Source of the DNA: Teredinibacter purpureus
GTDB taxonomy: Bacteria > Pseudomonadota > Gammaproteobacteria > Pseudomonadales > Cellvibrionaceae
Reading direction: 5' to 3'
Assembly (NCBI RefSeq): GCF_014217335.1
Contig: NZ_CP060092.1
Location: forward strand, 3,985,501 to 4,049,500
Length of the DNA: 64,000 nucleotides
Below, in pieces: positions 19,113 through 28,400 of this stretch. The notes under the pieces were generated by a model, which was not told the origin of the DNA, made no database searches, and saw only the letters and a program-made list of their open reading frames with translations. How positions within the stretch are numbered: the stretch's first letter is position 1; the number at the start of each line of letters is the position of its first letter. The translations under genes were made by a program, and so were the position numbers.

Positions 19113-20363
19113 TTAATGCGAGAGTGGTATTCGTAATGTTGCGGTAACGCCGTGATTGGGTGGCGATGCCAATTCGAAACCGCCACCGTGAGCACGCGCC
19201 ACTGATTGCACAACCGCCAACCCCAAACCTGTACCCTGCGATTTTGTGGTCACGAATATTTCGCGCGCGGTCGACAATAATTCTGCCGACATACCCGTTC
19301 CCTTATCGTTGACACTTACCGCCACAAAACCAGGAAAGTCAGCATGTTCGTTGAACGTCACGGTAAGGTGTGGCTCCGATGCAGACGCCTGCAGGCCATT
19401 ATTAATTAGGTTCATTAATGCGCTAATAAGCGCTTCTCTATGACATTTAATGCGGCGCTGCGGCAGGTGATTTTGCCAATCACATACCGCCCCCGCCGTT
19501 TGCAAGGGGATTTCGGCCGCTTCCTTAAAGCCCTGCTCTAAGTCGCGAAGTGTAATGTCATCGTTAAGCGGCAATTCACTTTTTACGAATAGCAGCATAT
19601 CCCGCACTTGGCGTTCCATATGTTGTAGACGGCTAAAAAGCTTGCGAGAAAAGTCGCTTCTTTTCTCTGGTGACAAGGTGGAGTGACACAGGTGGTCGGC
19701 ATACAACATCGCCGCCGATAAGGGCGTTCGTATTTGATGAGCCAACGCTGAGACCATTTTACCCATTGCCGATAATCGTTCGGAGCGGCTCACGTGCTGC
19801 TGTAACTGTCGTGTCTCGGTTAGATCCGTGAGCAGAATAATTTGACCACCCTGTGTAACGTCGGCAACCTTGCCTTCATCAAGAGAGCTGGTGGCAACAC
19901 TTAAGCGTCGGCCCAACTTTGTCGAAACTTCTAAACCGTCGTCATTGCGTGGCGCAAAGCATTCACCTATTACGTCTCGCCATAATCGCCCCGTTAAACC
20001 AGATGCGAGCAACTGCTGAGCGGCGGGGTTAGCCTCTACAATATGCCCGCGCGCATCTAGCACGATAACGCCACCGGGTAACACACTAAGCAACACCTGC
20101 ATTTGGCTTGCTATCTGTTGTTTTTCGGATTGCTCAGCCTTCTTCTCGGCCGATACTTGGTCGAGTTCTTGGGTGAGCTGCCCCACGCGATCCTCTAGCA
20201 ATCGGTACGAGTTTTCGAGCTGTGTGGAGGTCTCGTTAAAAAACGCAAACGCTGCGGCTAAGGTTTCGGCCTTAACATCGGGTGTGGAGCCTAATAATGC
20301 TGATGACGATGGCGATACGGGTGTTGGCGACAAGCTGGACATCTCCCGACAGTTAACTGTCAC
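19113..20363 (-). CDS. fleS: FleS sensor histidine kinase
   Basis: Soluble sensor kinase for FleR. No membrane helix is seen. A coiled coil (about 45-90) leads into a PAS domain (VLPGGVIVLDARGHIVEANPAA), then the HisKA box with H209 in ALAHQIRTPLSAAM, and the ATPase with NLINNGLQAS, NDKGTGMS and GTGLGLAVV. The start is uncertain: GTG at 20363 has no ribosome-binding site, and ATG 20342 has one that directly abuts it. A sigma54-like promoter ends 25 bases before the GTG, leaving a leader of about 14 (GTG) or 35 (ATG) bases. Confidence 0.93.
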   Translation of the reverse strand: MTVNCREMSSLSPTPVSPSSSALLGSTPDVKAETLAAAFAFFNETSTQLENSYRLLEDRVGQLTQELDQVSAEKKAEQSEKQQIASQMQVLLSVLPGGVIVLDARGHIVEANPAAQQLLASGLTGRLWRDVIGECFAPRNDDGLEVSTKLGRRLSVATSSLDEGKVADVTQGGQIILLTDLTETRQLQQHVSRSERLSAMGKMVSALAHQIRTPLSAAMLYADHLCHSTLSPEKRSDFSRKLFSRLQHMERQVRDMLLFVKSELPLNDDITLRDLEQGFKEAAEIPLQTAGAVCDWQNHLPQRRIKCHREALISALMNLINNGLQASASEPHLTVTFNEHADFPGFVAVSVNDKGTGMSAELLSTAREIFVTTKSQGTGLGLAVVQSVARAHGGGFELASPPNHGVTATLRIPLSH

Positions 20364-20387
20364 TACTGTTCGTGTGAGAGTCTTAAC

Positions 20388-20403
20388 TGCAAGGCCAATG
20401 CCA
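20388..20403 (-). promoter_or_regulatory. Candidate sigma54 promoter of fleSR
   Basis: Reads TGGCAT-TGGCC-TTGCA on the minus strand, with ten bases between GG and GC and only one change from the consensus TGGCAC-N5-TTGCA. In Pseudomonas, fleSR is a class II operon started by FleQ with sigma54; fleQ itself lies just upstream here. Confidence 0.8.
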
Positions 20404-20482
20404 GAAGCTAAACGTTAATAATTTCAAAGCGTTAGAAAGGGGTAACAAGGAGAGCGAGTGTGAACGTCAGGGATTTGACGAC

Positions 20483-20503
20483 GACCAGAGAGAGGCTCTG
20501 GTC
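20483..20503 (-). terminator. Hairpin after purC
   Basis: A perfect eight-base inverted repeat, GACCAGAG and CTCTGGTC, with a five-base loop starts within 20 bases of the purC stop codon. No T-tract follows, so it is a weak or rho-assisted terminator, or an mRNA-end stabilising hairpin. Confidence 0.45.
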
Positions 20504-20515
20504 GCCGGGAAAACG

Positions 20516-21619
20516 TTATACGATGAGATCGAACTCGCGGCGTAATACGTCAACAATTTCGGCTTTAGGGTTATCAGAAAGAATAATAGGCTTGCCGGTA
20601 ATTTTTTCGGCGATACCTGTATAGGTTGCCGAGATTTGCATAAGAACAGCTTCCGGCAAGGCGTTGTCACGGGCCAACCCTTGGCGTTCTGGCATACGAT
20701 CTTTATTCAATAAAATATCGGGGTCTGGAAAGTGGTTAAGTAGCTGCTGACGAAATTCTTCTTTCGATTTTTCGATAACGTTTCCGTCGCGGTACTGTGG
20801 GCCATCCCATATACGGGAAGAATCTGGTGTACCCACTTCATCCATATAGATAAGCTCTTCTTCGCCTTTTGCATTGGTTACGTAGCCAAACTCAAATTTG
20901 GTATCAACAAAGATTTGATCCAACTTTTCCAGTTCGTCTGTTATCACATCGAAGCCTTCGCGTAGCAGCGTTTCGTACACATCGATATCGCTCGGCGTTC
21001 GGAAATTAAACGCCTCGTAATGTTGTTCAATATCGGCGCGTGTAATGTTCACGTCGTCTGCTTCGGGTACACCGGGAATACCGGTCAAAATACCCTTGGT
21101 TGATGGCGTAATGAGCAGCTCAGGTAACTTTTGATCTTTCTTCAAACCCTCTGGCAACTCTATACCACAAAAGTCACGCTCGCCTTTGGTGTAGGCGCGC
21201 CACATGGAGCCCGTAATATATTGACGCGCTATCGCCTCTATCATAACCGGCTTAGCTTTTTGAACGATCCATACGAACGGGTGTGGAATATCGAGAATAT
21301 GGCTGTTGGCCAAACCTTTTTCCCGAAACAGACCAAACCAATGATTGGATATAGCGTTGAGCGCAGCACCTTTGCCCGGTACGCCATTCATACCGCCTTC
21401 ACCGTGCCAAATACAATCAAATGCCGAGATACGATCGCTAATAACCATAATAGCTAAAGGGGCATCGGCCGCAACGTTATAGCCTTTATCTCGGATCAAT
21501 CGTTTGCTGTCGGCCTCGGTTAACCAATATACCGAACGGACTTTACCGCTATGGACAGGTTGATCTGTACGGATGGGAAGGTCGTTATTCACAGATAGAA
21601 CGCGATCGGCAAGATTCAT
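20516..21619 (-). CDS. purC: SAICAR synthase (purine biosynthesis)
   Basis: Phosphoribosylaminoimidazole-succinocarboxamide synthase, the ATP- and aspartate-dependent step of purine synthesis. This is the longer, about 367-aa form seen in several gammaproteobacteria rather than the 237-aa E. coli type. Recognisable blocks include [15 protein letters not shown], the substrate-loop [28 protein letters not shown], and [16 protein letters not shown] followed by [14 protein letters not shown]. It sits between fleQ and fleS on the same strand, with gaps of 200 and 152 bases, and no flagellar role is known. Confidence 0.95.
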   Translation of the reverse strand: MNLADRVLSVNNDLPIRTDQPVHSGKVRSVYWLTEADSKRLIRDKGYNVAADAPLAIMVISDRISAFDCIWHGEGGMNGVPGKGAALNAISNHWFGLFREKGLANSHILDIPHPFVWIVQKAKPVMIEAIARQYITGSMWRAYTKGERDFCGIELPEGLKKDQKLPELLITPSTKGILTGIPGVPEADDVNITRADIEQHYEAFNFRTPSDIDVYETLLREGFDVITDELEKLDQIFVDTKFEFGYVTNAKGEEELIYMDEVGTPDSSRIWDGPQYRDGNVIEKSKEEFRQQLLNHFPDPDILLNKDRMPERQGLARDNALPEAVLMQISATYTGIAEKITGKPIILSDNPKAEIVDVLRREFDLIV

Positions 21620-21819
21620 AGCTTTACTCGTATTGATTCAAATTCAAAAAGTGTGTTTCTGGGAGAGAACCCAAATAATAGGAAAGCGGCGGATAATACC
21701 AAATGAAGGTTAGCCGTGACTATATGGTGTGTGCGAATTTTCGCAGAGAACGCGCTTTTCCCCCGTTTTTTACGCTTTAAACAGAAGAAAAGACCACTTT
21801 TAGAGTGCCAAGACGAACC

Positions 21820-23280
21820 CTAGCCTCGCTGTAGACCGTATTTACGCATTTTTTCAACAAGGGTTGTACGGCGAATGGTCAATTGCTCGGCTGCCCTCGC
21901 TACCACACCACCCGTATTATCCAACGCCTGCTGAATAAGACTTTGCTCCAAACCCGACATGTATTCTTTAAGGTCAATACCATTTTCAGGTAACAATGCA
22001 ATATCGCCTTCACCCACCACCGTTGGCTTACGGGTTTCGTCCACAAGAGAATCAAATTCATCTTCCGATTCAGCCGCTATATGGCGGTAACGCTGCGGTA
22101 AATCTTGCACGCCCACAATACCAAACGGGTTCATAATGGCCATACGCTCAACTAAATTCGCCAGTTCCCGCACATTACCCGGCCAAGGGTGATTACACAG
22201 CGATAAAATCGCAGCTGAATTAAATCGCACAAAGCCGCGTTTTTCGCTCTCCATGCGAGCCGTTAATTCACTGATCAGTAAGGGAATATCTTCGGCTCGG
22301 TCTCGTAGCGGGGGCATCTCAATAGGAAAAACATTCAGCCGGTAATACAAATCTTCTCGAAAGCTACCGCCGGATATCATTTCTTCCAGGTTACGGTGCG
22401 TCGCGGCAATAATACGGACATTCGTCTTAAACGCCTTATTACCGCCTACACGTTCATAAGATTTTTCTTGTAGCACGCGCAAGATTTTAACCTGCATATG
22501 CAACGGCATATCGCCAATTTCATCAAGAAAGAGCGTGCCACCTTCTGCCAATTCGAAACGCCCAGCGCGTGAATTAATTGCACCCGTAAAGGCGCCTTTT
22601 TCATGGCCAAATAATTCGCTTTCCAATAGCTCTGCAGGAATAGCCCCGCAGTTAACAGGGACAAAAGGTTTGTCTCGCCGAGGCGAATGAAAATGCAAAT
22701 TACGCGCGACAACTTCTTTGCCCGTGCCAGACTCGCCTTCGACAAGCACCGTTACGTCTTTTTCGGCGACTTGTGCCATCATCGCGCGTACATTTTGAAC
22801 TTCTCTGCTAGTACCTACCAAGCTTCGAAACAAGTGATTCGGACGTTGATTTTTATCGATTTTGTGACGCTGCTGAGCTTCGGTATAACGTTGCGCGCGG
22901 TGAATAACATTTATCATTTCGGAATAATTGACGGGCAAGACCAAGGTATCGATCACCATATGCCGCAAATACGGGTCCCAATCATCACTCACCACAGGGC
23001 CTTCACCGAGCAACACTACCGGCGCTTCCTGACAATAACCTCGCACGGCCTCCAATTGGGCCTTAAACGATTCTACCGAATCACTATGGCCCAATATAAG
23101 CATCCCCACTTCTCGTCCGTTCTCTAACGAGACAGGCCCTTTACCGCGTTCGCACATTTGTCGCCACTGCTGGTGCGATACAATGCGGCTATGCTCACCC
23201 AAAAAATCGAACACAATGTGTAAATCATGACGAATAACATCGTTATCTTCTACTACCAGAATCTCTTTTTCGTAAAGCAT
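21820..23280 (-). CDS. fleQ: FleQ flagellar master regulator
   Basis: Sigma54 activator at the top of the polar flagellar cascade; in Pseudomonas it also binds c-di-GMP. The N-terminal FleQ domain (1-120) is receiver-like but lacks a usable phospho-acceptor Asp. The AAA+ domain has Walker [11 protein letters not shown] (about 181-190), GAFTGA in [12 protein letters not shown], Walker [13 protein letters not shown], and the R-finger region [11 protein letters not shown]. The C-terminal HTH is [18 protein letters not shown]. Its length of 486 is typical. It stands alone, 413 bases after the fliT-like gene. The chain has no anomaly. Confidence 0.96.
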   Translation of the reverse strand: MLYEKEILVVEDNDVIRHDLHIVFDFLGEHSRIVSHQQWRQMCERGKGPVSLENGREVGMLILGHSDSVESFKAQLEAVRGYCQEAPVVLLGEGPVVSDDWDPYLRHMVIDTLVLPVNYSEMINVIHRAQRYTEAQQRHKIDKNQRPNHLFRSLVGTSREVQNVRAMMAQVAEKDVTVLVEGESGTGKEVVARNLHFHSPRRDKPFVPVNCGAIPAELLESELFGHEKGAFTGAINSRAGRFELAEGGTLFLDEIGDMPLHMQVKILRVLQEKSYERVGGNKAFKTNVRIIAATHRNLEEMISGGSFREDLYYRLNVFPIEMPPLRDRAEDIPLLISELTARMESEKRGFVRFNSAAILSLCNHPWPGNVRELANLVERMAIMNPFGIVGVQDLPQRYRHIAAESEDEFDSLVDETRKPTVVGEGDIALLPENGIDLKEYMSGLEQSLIQQALDNTGGVVARAAEQLTIRRTTLVEKMRKYGLQRG

Positions 23281-23693
23281 TACTTCGACCTACTCTAACG
23301 TGAGCGAACTCATAGGGGTGATTGAGTTATGCGTGCTGATTTAGTTCTAATAAGCTGCCGCCTTCTATTGCTAAGACTCCAGTACGATGGCGTGCTCAAC
23401 AATAACAACCCGGTATCTCAAAGCGCAGTTTCTAACGCTCGCCGCATTCGACTAATTTTTGACTGATTAGAAAACGCAGCGGGAATTTCCCTAAGTAATA
23501 GTCAACAAACTGCCAAGGGTCAAATTTCTGGCGAGCATATACTTTATCGGTCTAACGATTTAAGGAAGGGTTAACACACAGGGAAGGTGGTCAATATTAA
23601 AATAGACGCGCAAGCAACAATACGCTATTAGCACCCAATTATCTTATGCGCCAGGCATTACAAAAATTGGGCGAAAAAATAAGGTTGAAACAA
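23281..23693. other. Gene-free stretch upstream of fleQ
   Basis: No coding frame is convincing. It must contain the fleQ promoter on the minus strand. A TTGGCAG-N5-TGAC sequence looks like a sigma54 site at first but lacks the GC of the -12 box, so I do not call it. A TTGACT hexamer is present without a good -10 at 17 bases. Confidence 0.5.
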
Positions 23694-23984
23694 TTATTCT
23701 AGGCAGGGAGGCACAACGCTTAGCATGTTCGCGCCCGAAAACGATAACTGTTCTGCTTGCTCGGGCAACGACGACACAATAGCCGCGTACAGTTTTAACA
23801 CGCGCTCTAGTTCGCTAACAAGCGCTGACGTATCGCGTTGGTCATCATCAAATGCTTGGTTTAAGCACTCGCCCAAGAGCGAGTCCAACTCGCGAACATC
23901 GTCCCAGTTTTTTGTATCATACGCTTGTTCTAACGCTTTACGCGCGCGCACTAACGCAAGGTGACTTACAGAAATAACAGACAT
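23694..23984 (-). CDS. fliT: FliT-like flagellar chaperone
   Basis: A 96-aa helical protein placed just after two fliS genes, the usual position of fliT, the chaperone of the cap protein FliD. Sequence shows two amphipathic helices (LVRARKALEQAYDTKNWDDVRELDSLL and SALVSELERVLKLYAAIVSSL; only parts are conserved) with the W-x2-V-x2-L-D pattern typical of FliT-like proteins. Similarity is weak, so the call leans on length, helix pattern and position. It is 82 bases downstream of the second fliS. Confidence 0.6.
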   Translation of the reverse strand: MSVISVSHLALVRARKALEQAYDTKNWDDVRELDSLLGECLNQAFDDDQRDTSALVSELERVLKLYAAIVSSLPEQAEQLSFSGANMLSVVPPCLE

Positions 23985-24066
23985 AAAGCATCCTGATCAA
24001 CCGTTGTTCAAAGCATAGACTACACACTATGCGTTAAATAGGTTAACGGCTCAAAATGCGATTACT

Positions 24067-24444
24067 TTAGCCTTCCTTATCGATAGCATCCCAGCCTTGC
24101 TTAACGTTATCAATTAATTTACCCACCTCCGATAACGCAATCATTTCTTCTGGGCCTGAACAGGTTGATAACCGTTCAGACATGTAATTGTATAGAATAT
24201 CTAAATTGGTGGCGATATCGCCGCCGGCCCGCATATCGAGCGATTGCCGTAACCCGTTAATAATGCCAATTAATTTAGCCATAAGAACAGCTTTATCAGC
24301 TTCATTTCCCTCGCGCACGCAGGTTTTTGCCTGAGAGACACGCTCCATTGCACCGGCCAATAAAAGCGAAATAACTTGGTAAGATGACAGTTCGTCTGCG
24401 CGTTGTTCCATAATACGTGCAGCGTTCGTTGGGGCCACAGACAT
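24067..24444 (-). CDS. FliS-like flagellin chaperone, divergent paralogue
   Basis: A 125-aa protein of FliS length and pattern: SYQVISLLLAGAMERVSQAKTCV corresponds to the ASPHKLIDMLYEGALERIVQAK of its neighbour, and both share a GLRQSLD/GLRTSLD plus GGDIATNLD/GGDIAANLD block. It has lost the canonical ASPHxLI start of helix 1, which contacts flagellin. It is 186 bases downstream of the canonical fliS. It may serve the second flagellin or another late substrate; this is inference from the two flagellins present. Confidence 0.8.
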   Translation of the reverse strand: MSVAPTNAARIMEQRADELSSYQVISLLLAGAMERVSQAKTCVREGNEADKAVLMAKLIGIINGLRQSLDMRAGGDIATNLDILYNYMSERLSTCSGPEEMIALSEVGKLIDNVKQGWDAIDKEG

Positions 24445-24630
24445 GGCAACCTCCTTAAGTAAAAGCGCTTATTTAAAGAACGCTTATTTCAAAAAACATA
24501 CAATAGTGAGTGGCAAAATAATGCCGTTTTTCAACATCAATAAACTTAATGCAGGGACAGTGCCAATTATTCGAATAGCCTTCGCGAATCATGGCCTTAA
24601 GGTAGGTATCAATAGGTGAGTATGAGAGGA

Positions 24631-25008
24631 TTAACCAATTTGTTTCCAACTATCGCGCATGTTACCGACAAGTTTAGCCGCTTCATCGAGTAATTCAGCG
24701 TCGGCATTGCGGTGCGCTTTTGCCAAAATATTTTGAATATAAACATAGAGGCCGTCGAGGTTTGCCGCAATATCACCGCCCTGATCTCTATCTAAACTTG
24801 TACGCAAGCCGCCAACAATAGCAATGGCAGAATTAATTTTTTTGCCGCGCAATTCAATATTATTGTATTGAATTGCGCCCTTCGCCTGAACAATTCGTTC
24901 AAGAGCCCCTTCATACAACATATCGATAAGTTTGTGCGGCGACGCCACTTCTACATTGGATTGACGGTGCACTTTGGCATAAGAATCTACTGCGAATTGG
25001 GTGTTCAC
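24631..25008 (-). CDS. fliS: FliS flagellin export chaperone
   Basis: Binds the C-terminal helices of flagellin and prevents early polymerisation. The 125-aa chain has the canonical N-terminus YAKVHRQSNVEVASPHKLI, then MLYEGALERIVQAKGAI and GGDIAANLDGLYVYIQ. The start is GTG at 25008 with AGAGAGG five to six bases before it. A sigma28-like promoter lies about 80 bases upstream. First gene of a run fliS, fliS-like, fliT-like. Confidence 0.93.
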   Translation of the reverse strand: MNTQFAVDSYAKVHRQSNVEVASPHKLIDMLYEGALERIVQAKGAIQYNNIELRGKKINSAIAIVGGLRTSLDRDQGGDIAANLDGLYVYIQNILAKAHRNADAELLDEAAKLVGNMRDSWKQIG

Positions 25009-25083
25009 TTAAACCTCTCTCTAAAACGTTTCGATTGCGTCACATTTATCAATGAATCAGTTTTCATTCGCGACTATCCAAAC

Positions 25084-25110
25084 ATTTCGGCCAATATGGT
25101 TAATACTTTA
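25084..25110 (-). promoter_or_regulatory. Candidate sigma28 (FliA) promoter of fliS
   Basis: Reads TAAAGTAT-N11-GCCGAAAT on the minus strand, against the FliA consensus TAAAGTTT-N11-GCCGATAA: correct spacing and 13 of 16 positions. It fits late expression of an export chaperone. Confidence 0.75.
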
Positions 25111-25178
25111 GCTTAACTTGGCGTCAACGCGAGCCGGCTAGCCGTTACGTGCCATAATTTCGTCAAAACTTTTATGCG

Positions 25179-25196
25179 TTGGTATTTATTTTGCAA
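25179..25196 (+). promoter_or_regulatory. Candidate sigma54 promoter of the sugar operon
   Basis: Reads TTGGTATTTATTTTGCAA, with ten bases between GG and GC and a perfect TTGC -12 box; the -24 box has TA for CA. Transcription would start near 25206, about 40 bases before the first gene. It is divergent from the fliS sigma28 site in the same 239-base gap. Confidence 0.6.
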
Positions 25197-25247
25197 ACAG
25201 TCTATTTTGCGCCATTTTTTTGGCCCCCATAATGAGCCCCAAAAAAA

Positions 25248-26447
25248 ATGACCTTTGTGCCCTCAACATTAACACTAATTGGTAGAGACCTCCCGTTATT
25301 TGACGCGGACATTACGGCCAACGCTACTGCGCTAAACGACGTGGTCGCGCACGCGTCTTTTTTAGTGCTGGGAGGCGCAGGCTCTATTGGCCAGGCCGTG
25401 GTAAAAGAAATAATACAACGGCGCCCCAAAAAAATTCATGTGGTGGACATTAGCGAAAATAATCTTGTTGAACTGGTGCGTGATATACGAAGCCAGTACG
25501 GCGATATTGGCGAATCATTCAAAACCTATGCCCTAGATATTGGCTCAACGGAGTTTGATGCCTTTTTTGACCATGACGGTCACTACGACTACTTAGTCAA
25601 TCTTTCGGCACTAAAACATGTGCGCAGCGAAAAAGACCCTTACACGTTAATGCGCATGCTAAACGTCAATATTTTTAACACACAAAAAACGCTGAAACTC
25701 GCCATCAACAAAAACATTAAACATTATTTTTGTGTATCAACCGACAAAGCCGCAGACCCCGTGAACGTAATGGGCGCGTCAAAAAAAATAATGGAATGGG
25801 TGTTAATGCAATACAGCAAAAAAATATCCATTAGCACCGCTCGCTTCGCAAACGTGGCATTTTCTGACGGGTCATTACTCTGCGGCTTTGAGCATAGGCT
25901 TCGAAAAAAACAACCAATAGTGGCGCCAAATGATATTCAACGCTACTTTTTGACGCCTGAAGAAGCGGGACAACTGTGTTTAATGGCGTGTATTTTCGGA
26001 AAAAATCGCGAACTGTATTTTCCGTTACCGAGCGATAATATGGCTTTAACAACTTTTCCTGAAATCGCGAAAAACGTGCTCAAGGCACATGGTTATCACG
26101 TACATTCCTGCACCAGCGAAGATGATGCTCGCCAATTAATCAAGACTCTACCGCAACAGGGAAAATGGCCGTGTTTGTTTAACGAAAGCAACACTACCGG
26201 TGAAAAACCAATAGAACAATTTTATACCGATACCGAAACGCCCGAATACAGCACTTACAAAACAATTGGCATTCTTCACAATAGCGCTACTGTGAATACA
26301 GAACATTTGAATATTTTTGAACAAACAATTAGCGCTTTACAGCTACGCGGGCAATGGACGAAAAACGATATTCTTGCGGCCATTACCACCCTACTGCCTA
26401 CGTTCAAGCATTACGAAACAGGTCAACACCTTGACAGTAAAATGTAA
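25248..26447 (+). CDS. Nucleotide-sugar 4,6-dehydratase/epimerase of CapD-WbpM-FlaA1 type
   Basis: A 399-aa short-chain dehydrogenase-like enzyme acting on a UDP-GlcNAc-type nucleotide sugar in the cytoplasm. The dinucleotide motif is GGAGSIGQAVVKEI, followed by the VDISENN acidic loop, and the active-site region STDKAADPVNVMGASKK has Met in place of the classical Tyr, as in WbpM-type dehydratases. A 130-residue C-terminal extension is typical of family members found in flagellin-sugar operons. First gene of the operon and probably the entry step. An ATG 16 bases upstream in another frame and an A8 run lie just before the start, and no good ribosome-binding site is seen. The exact sugar cannot be told. 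Confidence 0.82.
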   Translation: MTFVPSTLTLIGRDLPLFDADITANATALNDVVAHASFLVLGGAGSIGQAVVKEIIQRRPKKIHVVDISENNLVELVRDIRSQYGDIGESFKTYALDIGSTEFDAFFDHDGHYDYLVNLSALKHVRSEKDPYTLMRMLNVNIFNTQKTLKLAINKNIKHYFCVSTDKAADPVNVMGASKKIMEWVLMQYSKKISISTARFANVAFSDGSLLCGFEHRLRKKQPIVAPNDIQRYFLTPEEAGQLCLMACIFGKNRELYFPLPSDNMALTTFPEIAKNVLKAHGYHVHSCTSEDDARQLIKTLPQQGKWPCLFNESNTTGEKPIEQFYTDTETPEYSTYKTIGILHNSATVNTEHLNIFEQTISALQLRGQWTKNDILAAITTLLPTFKHYETGQHLDSKM

Positions 26448-26462
26448 CCCGACATCATACCT

Positions 26463-27503
26463 ATGAACGAAATCATTATTGATGGACGTAAAATAGGCCC
26501 TGCTCATCCACCGTTGGTTATTGCCGAAATTGGCATTAACCATAATGGTTGCCTTACAACAGCCAAAAAAATGGTAGATGCGGCCGCGCGCGCCGGTGTG
26601 GAAATTATAAAACACCAAACCCATATTGTTGAAGACGAAATGAGCCGCGCGGCAAAATCGGTTATTCCCGGGAACGCAACGTCGTCTATCTACGATATTA
26701 TGCGCGAGTGCGCATTAAGCGAAGACGACGAGCGTGCGCTAAAGCGGTATGTGGAAGATAAAGGCATGATTTTTTTCAGCACACCCTTTTCACGCGCAGC
26801 GGCAAACCGTCTCGCGGACATGAACGTAAGTGCTTATAAAATAGGCTCGGGCGAATGCAATAACACACCACTAATCCAACATGTTTGTGCGCAAGAAAAA
26901 CCCGTAATTTTGAGTACGGGTATGAATAACATTGGCTCCATCGCCAACGCCGTCACATTGTTTCGTGCATACCACATCCCTTATGCGCTTTTGCACACCA
27001 CCAACCTATATCCTACTCCTCCCCATTTAGTGCGGCTGGGTGCCATGACCGAAATGGCTCACGCCTTCCCCGATGCCGTTTTTGGTTTATCCGACCACAC
27101 AACCAATAATATTGCCTGCATGGGTGCCATTGCACTTGGCGCGTCTATTGTGGAACGGCATTTTACTGATCATATGCAACGCGAAGGCCCCGATATTATT
27201 TGCTCTATGGACGAGCACGCCTGCCGAGAACTCATCCACGATAGCAAGACATTACATGTACAACTCGGCGGCCACAAAACCGCAACGCCAGAGGAAAAAA
27301 TCACGATGGATTTTGCATTTTCTACCGTCGTAAGCATTAAAGCTATTCAAAAAGGCGAGCCATTCAACCACGATAATATTTGGGTTAAACGACCAGGTTG
27401 CGGTGACATTCCTGCGGTCGATTACGAATCGTTAATAGGCAAAGTGGCCGCTCAAGCTATTGAGAACGATACCCACCTTAAACGCGACGACATACAGGCA
27501 TAA
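26463..27503 (+). CDS. neuB: Sialic/legionaminic acid-type synthase (NeuB family)
   Basis: Condenses phosphoenolpyruvate with a six-carbon amino sugar to give a nine-carbon nonulosonic acid. The TIM-barrel (about 1-275) opens with LVIAEIGINHNGCLTTAKKM and holds VEIIKHQTH, MIFFSTPFSRAAANRL, YKIGSGECNN and VERHFTDHMQREGPD, all family landmarks. A C-terminal SAF/antifreeze-like domain (VVSIKAIQKGEPF to VKRPGCG, about 285-345) closes the active site of the partner subunit. Whether the product is sialic, legionaminic or related acid is not resolved by sequence. It begins 15 bases after the dehydratase. Confidence 0.92.
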   Translation: MNEIIIDGRKIGPAHPPLVIAEIGINHNGCLTTAKKMVDAAARAGVEIIKHQTHIVEDEMSRAAKSVIPGNATSSIYDIMRECALSEDDERALKRYVEDKGMIFFSTPFSRAAANRLADMNVSAYKIGSGECNNTPLIQHVCAQEKPVILSTGMNNIGSIANAVTLFRAYHIPYALLHTTNLYPTPPHLVRLGAMTEMAHAFPDAVFGLSDHTTNNIACMGAIALGASIVERHFTDHMQREGPDIICSMDEHACRELIHDSKTLHVQLGGHKTATPEEKITMDFAFSTVVSIKAIQKGEPFNHDNIWVKRPGCGDIPAVDYESLIGKVAAQAIENDTHLKRDDIQA

Positions 27504-27506
27504 CGC

Positions 27507-28400
27507 ATGAGAACTATTGTGGTAACAGGCGCTAGTGGCTTTATCGGACAACACCTATGTTACGCACTCACGCAACAAGGTTACCGTGTTATTGCGGTCA
27601 CCCGTCATAAACCCCACGCCCGCCGATTCAAGCTTTCTTTTACCGTTGTAGACCACTACCGTAATAGCCCACGCGGCGACGCCTTAATTCATCTTGCGGA
27701 GGAATCGGATCGCGCGACAGTAGAAACCTTAGGTGCCGAATATGCACGCGACGCCACAGCACTAGTCGAGTTTTTTGCGCATTTTTATGGAACCGAGATG
27801 TTGTACGTCTCATCGTGCTCTGTGTTTGGCGCAACAACAAAAAGTAAGTTGCGGCCTTTTACTGAAGAGTATCCCGTCGATGTCTCCGACCGTTACACCG
27901 CCATTAAAACAACAAACGAAAGAACGGTATTAAATACTCATGGAACAGTTGTGCGCCTTAGTAATATTTTTGGCACTGGCATGGCGCCCACCAATGTCGT
28001 GTCTACCATTCTCCATCAGCTACACGCCACGCCACGTGACCCCATCTACCTTAAGCGTTTACGCCCCATACGAGATTTTCTCTATGTCGAAGATTTAACA
28101 CAAGCGCTCATTGCTGTGATCAACAGTTCCTCTACAGGTCTGTTTAATCTTGCATCGGGCCATTCCGTTAGAATTGGGGATTTAGCGCGTGAGATTTTGG
28201 CCGCGTTTGGTCAACCCGATAGAGACGTGATTGCAACCGATATAGAGACGCCCGCTTCAGTGGTGCGAATCAACACCCAAAAATTTAAACGAACATTTTC
28301 TTGGTCGCCTCAGTATTCGCTCACAAGAGGCATTCACCAACTCGTCGAAGATGACACGGTGCCTATCAAAGGTTTATCAAAGCTCTATCAATATGAATAA
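27507..28400 (+). CDS. NAD-dependent sugar epimerase/dehydratase (extended SDR)
   Basis: A 297-aa extended short-chain dehydrogenase, acting on a nucleotide sugar or on the nonulosonate itself. The cofactor motif GASGFIGQHLCYAL is at the N-terminus, SSCSVFG supplies the catalytic Ser/Thr strand, and YTAIK is the YxxxK pair. The C-terminal part has the substrate-domain motif RPIRDFLYVEDLTQALIAVI. It starts three bases after neuB and overlaps the next gene by eight bases, so all are co-translated. It may make the structural variant that distinguishes this glycan. Confidence 0.82.
   Translation: MRTIVVTGASGFIGQHLCYALTQQGYRVIAVTRHKPHARRFKLSFTVVDHYRNSPRGDALIHLAEESDRATVETLGAEYARDATALVEFFAHFYGTEMLYVSSCSVFGATTKSKLRPFTEEYPVDVSDRYTAIKTTNERTVLNTHGTVVRLSNIFGTGMAPTNVVSTILHQLHATPRDPIYLKRLRPIRDFLYVEDLTQALIAVINSSSTGLFNLASGHSVRIGDLAREILAAFGQPDRDVIATDIETPASVVRINTQKFKRTFSWSPQYSLTRGIHQLVEDDTVPIKGLSKLYQYE

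Noticed and set aside
23481..23530. TTGGCAG-N5-TGAC upstream of fleQ as a sigma54 site
   Set aside because: The invariant GC of the -12 box is missing.
25120..25165. TGGCACG near 25160 on the minus strand as a sigma54 promoter of fliS
   Set aside because: The -12 element at the right spacing reads GGCT instead of TTGC; the FliA site nearby is better.
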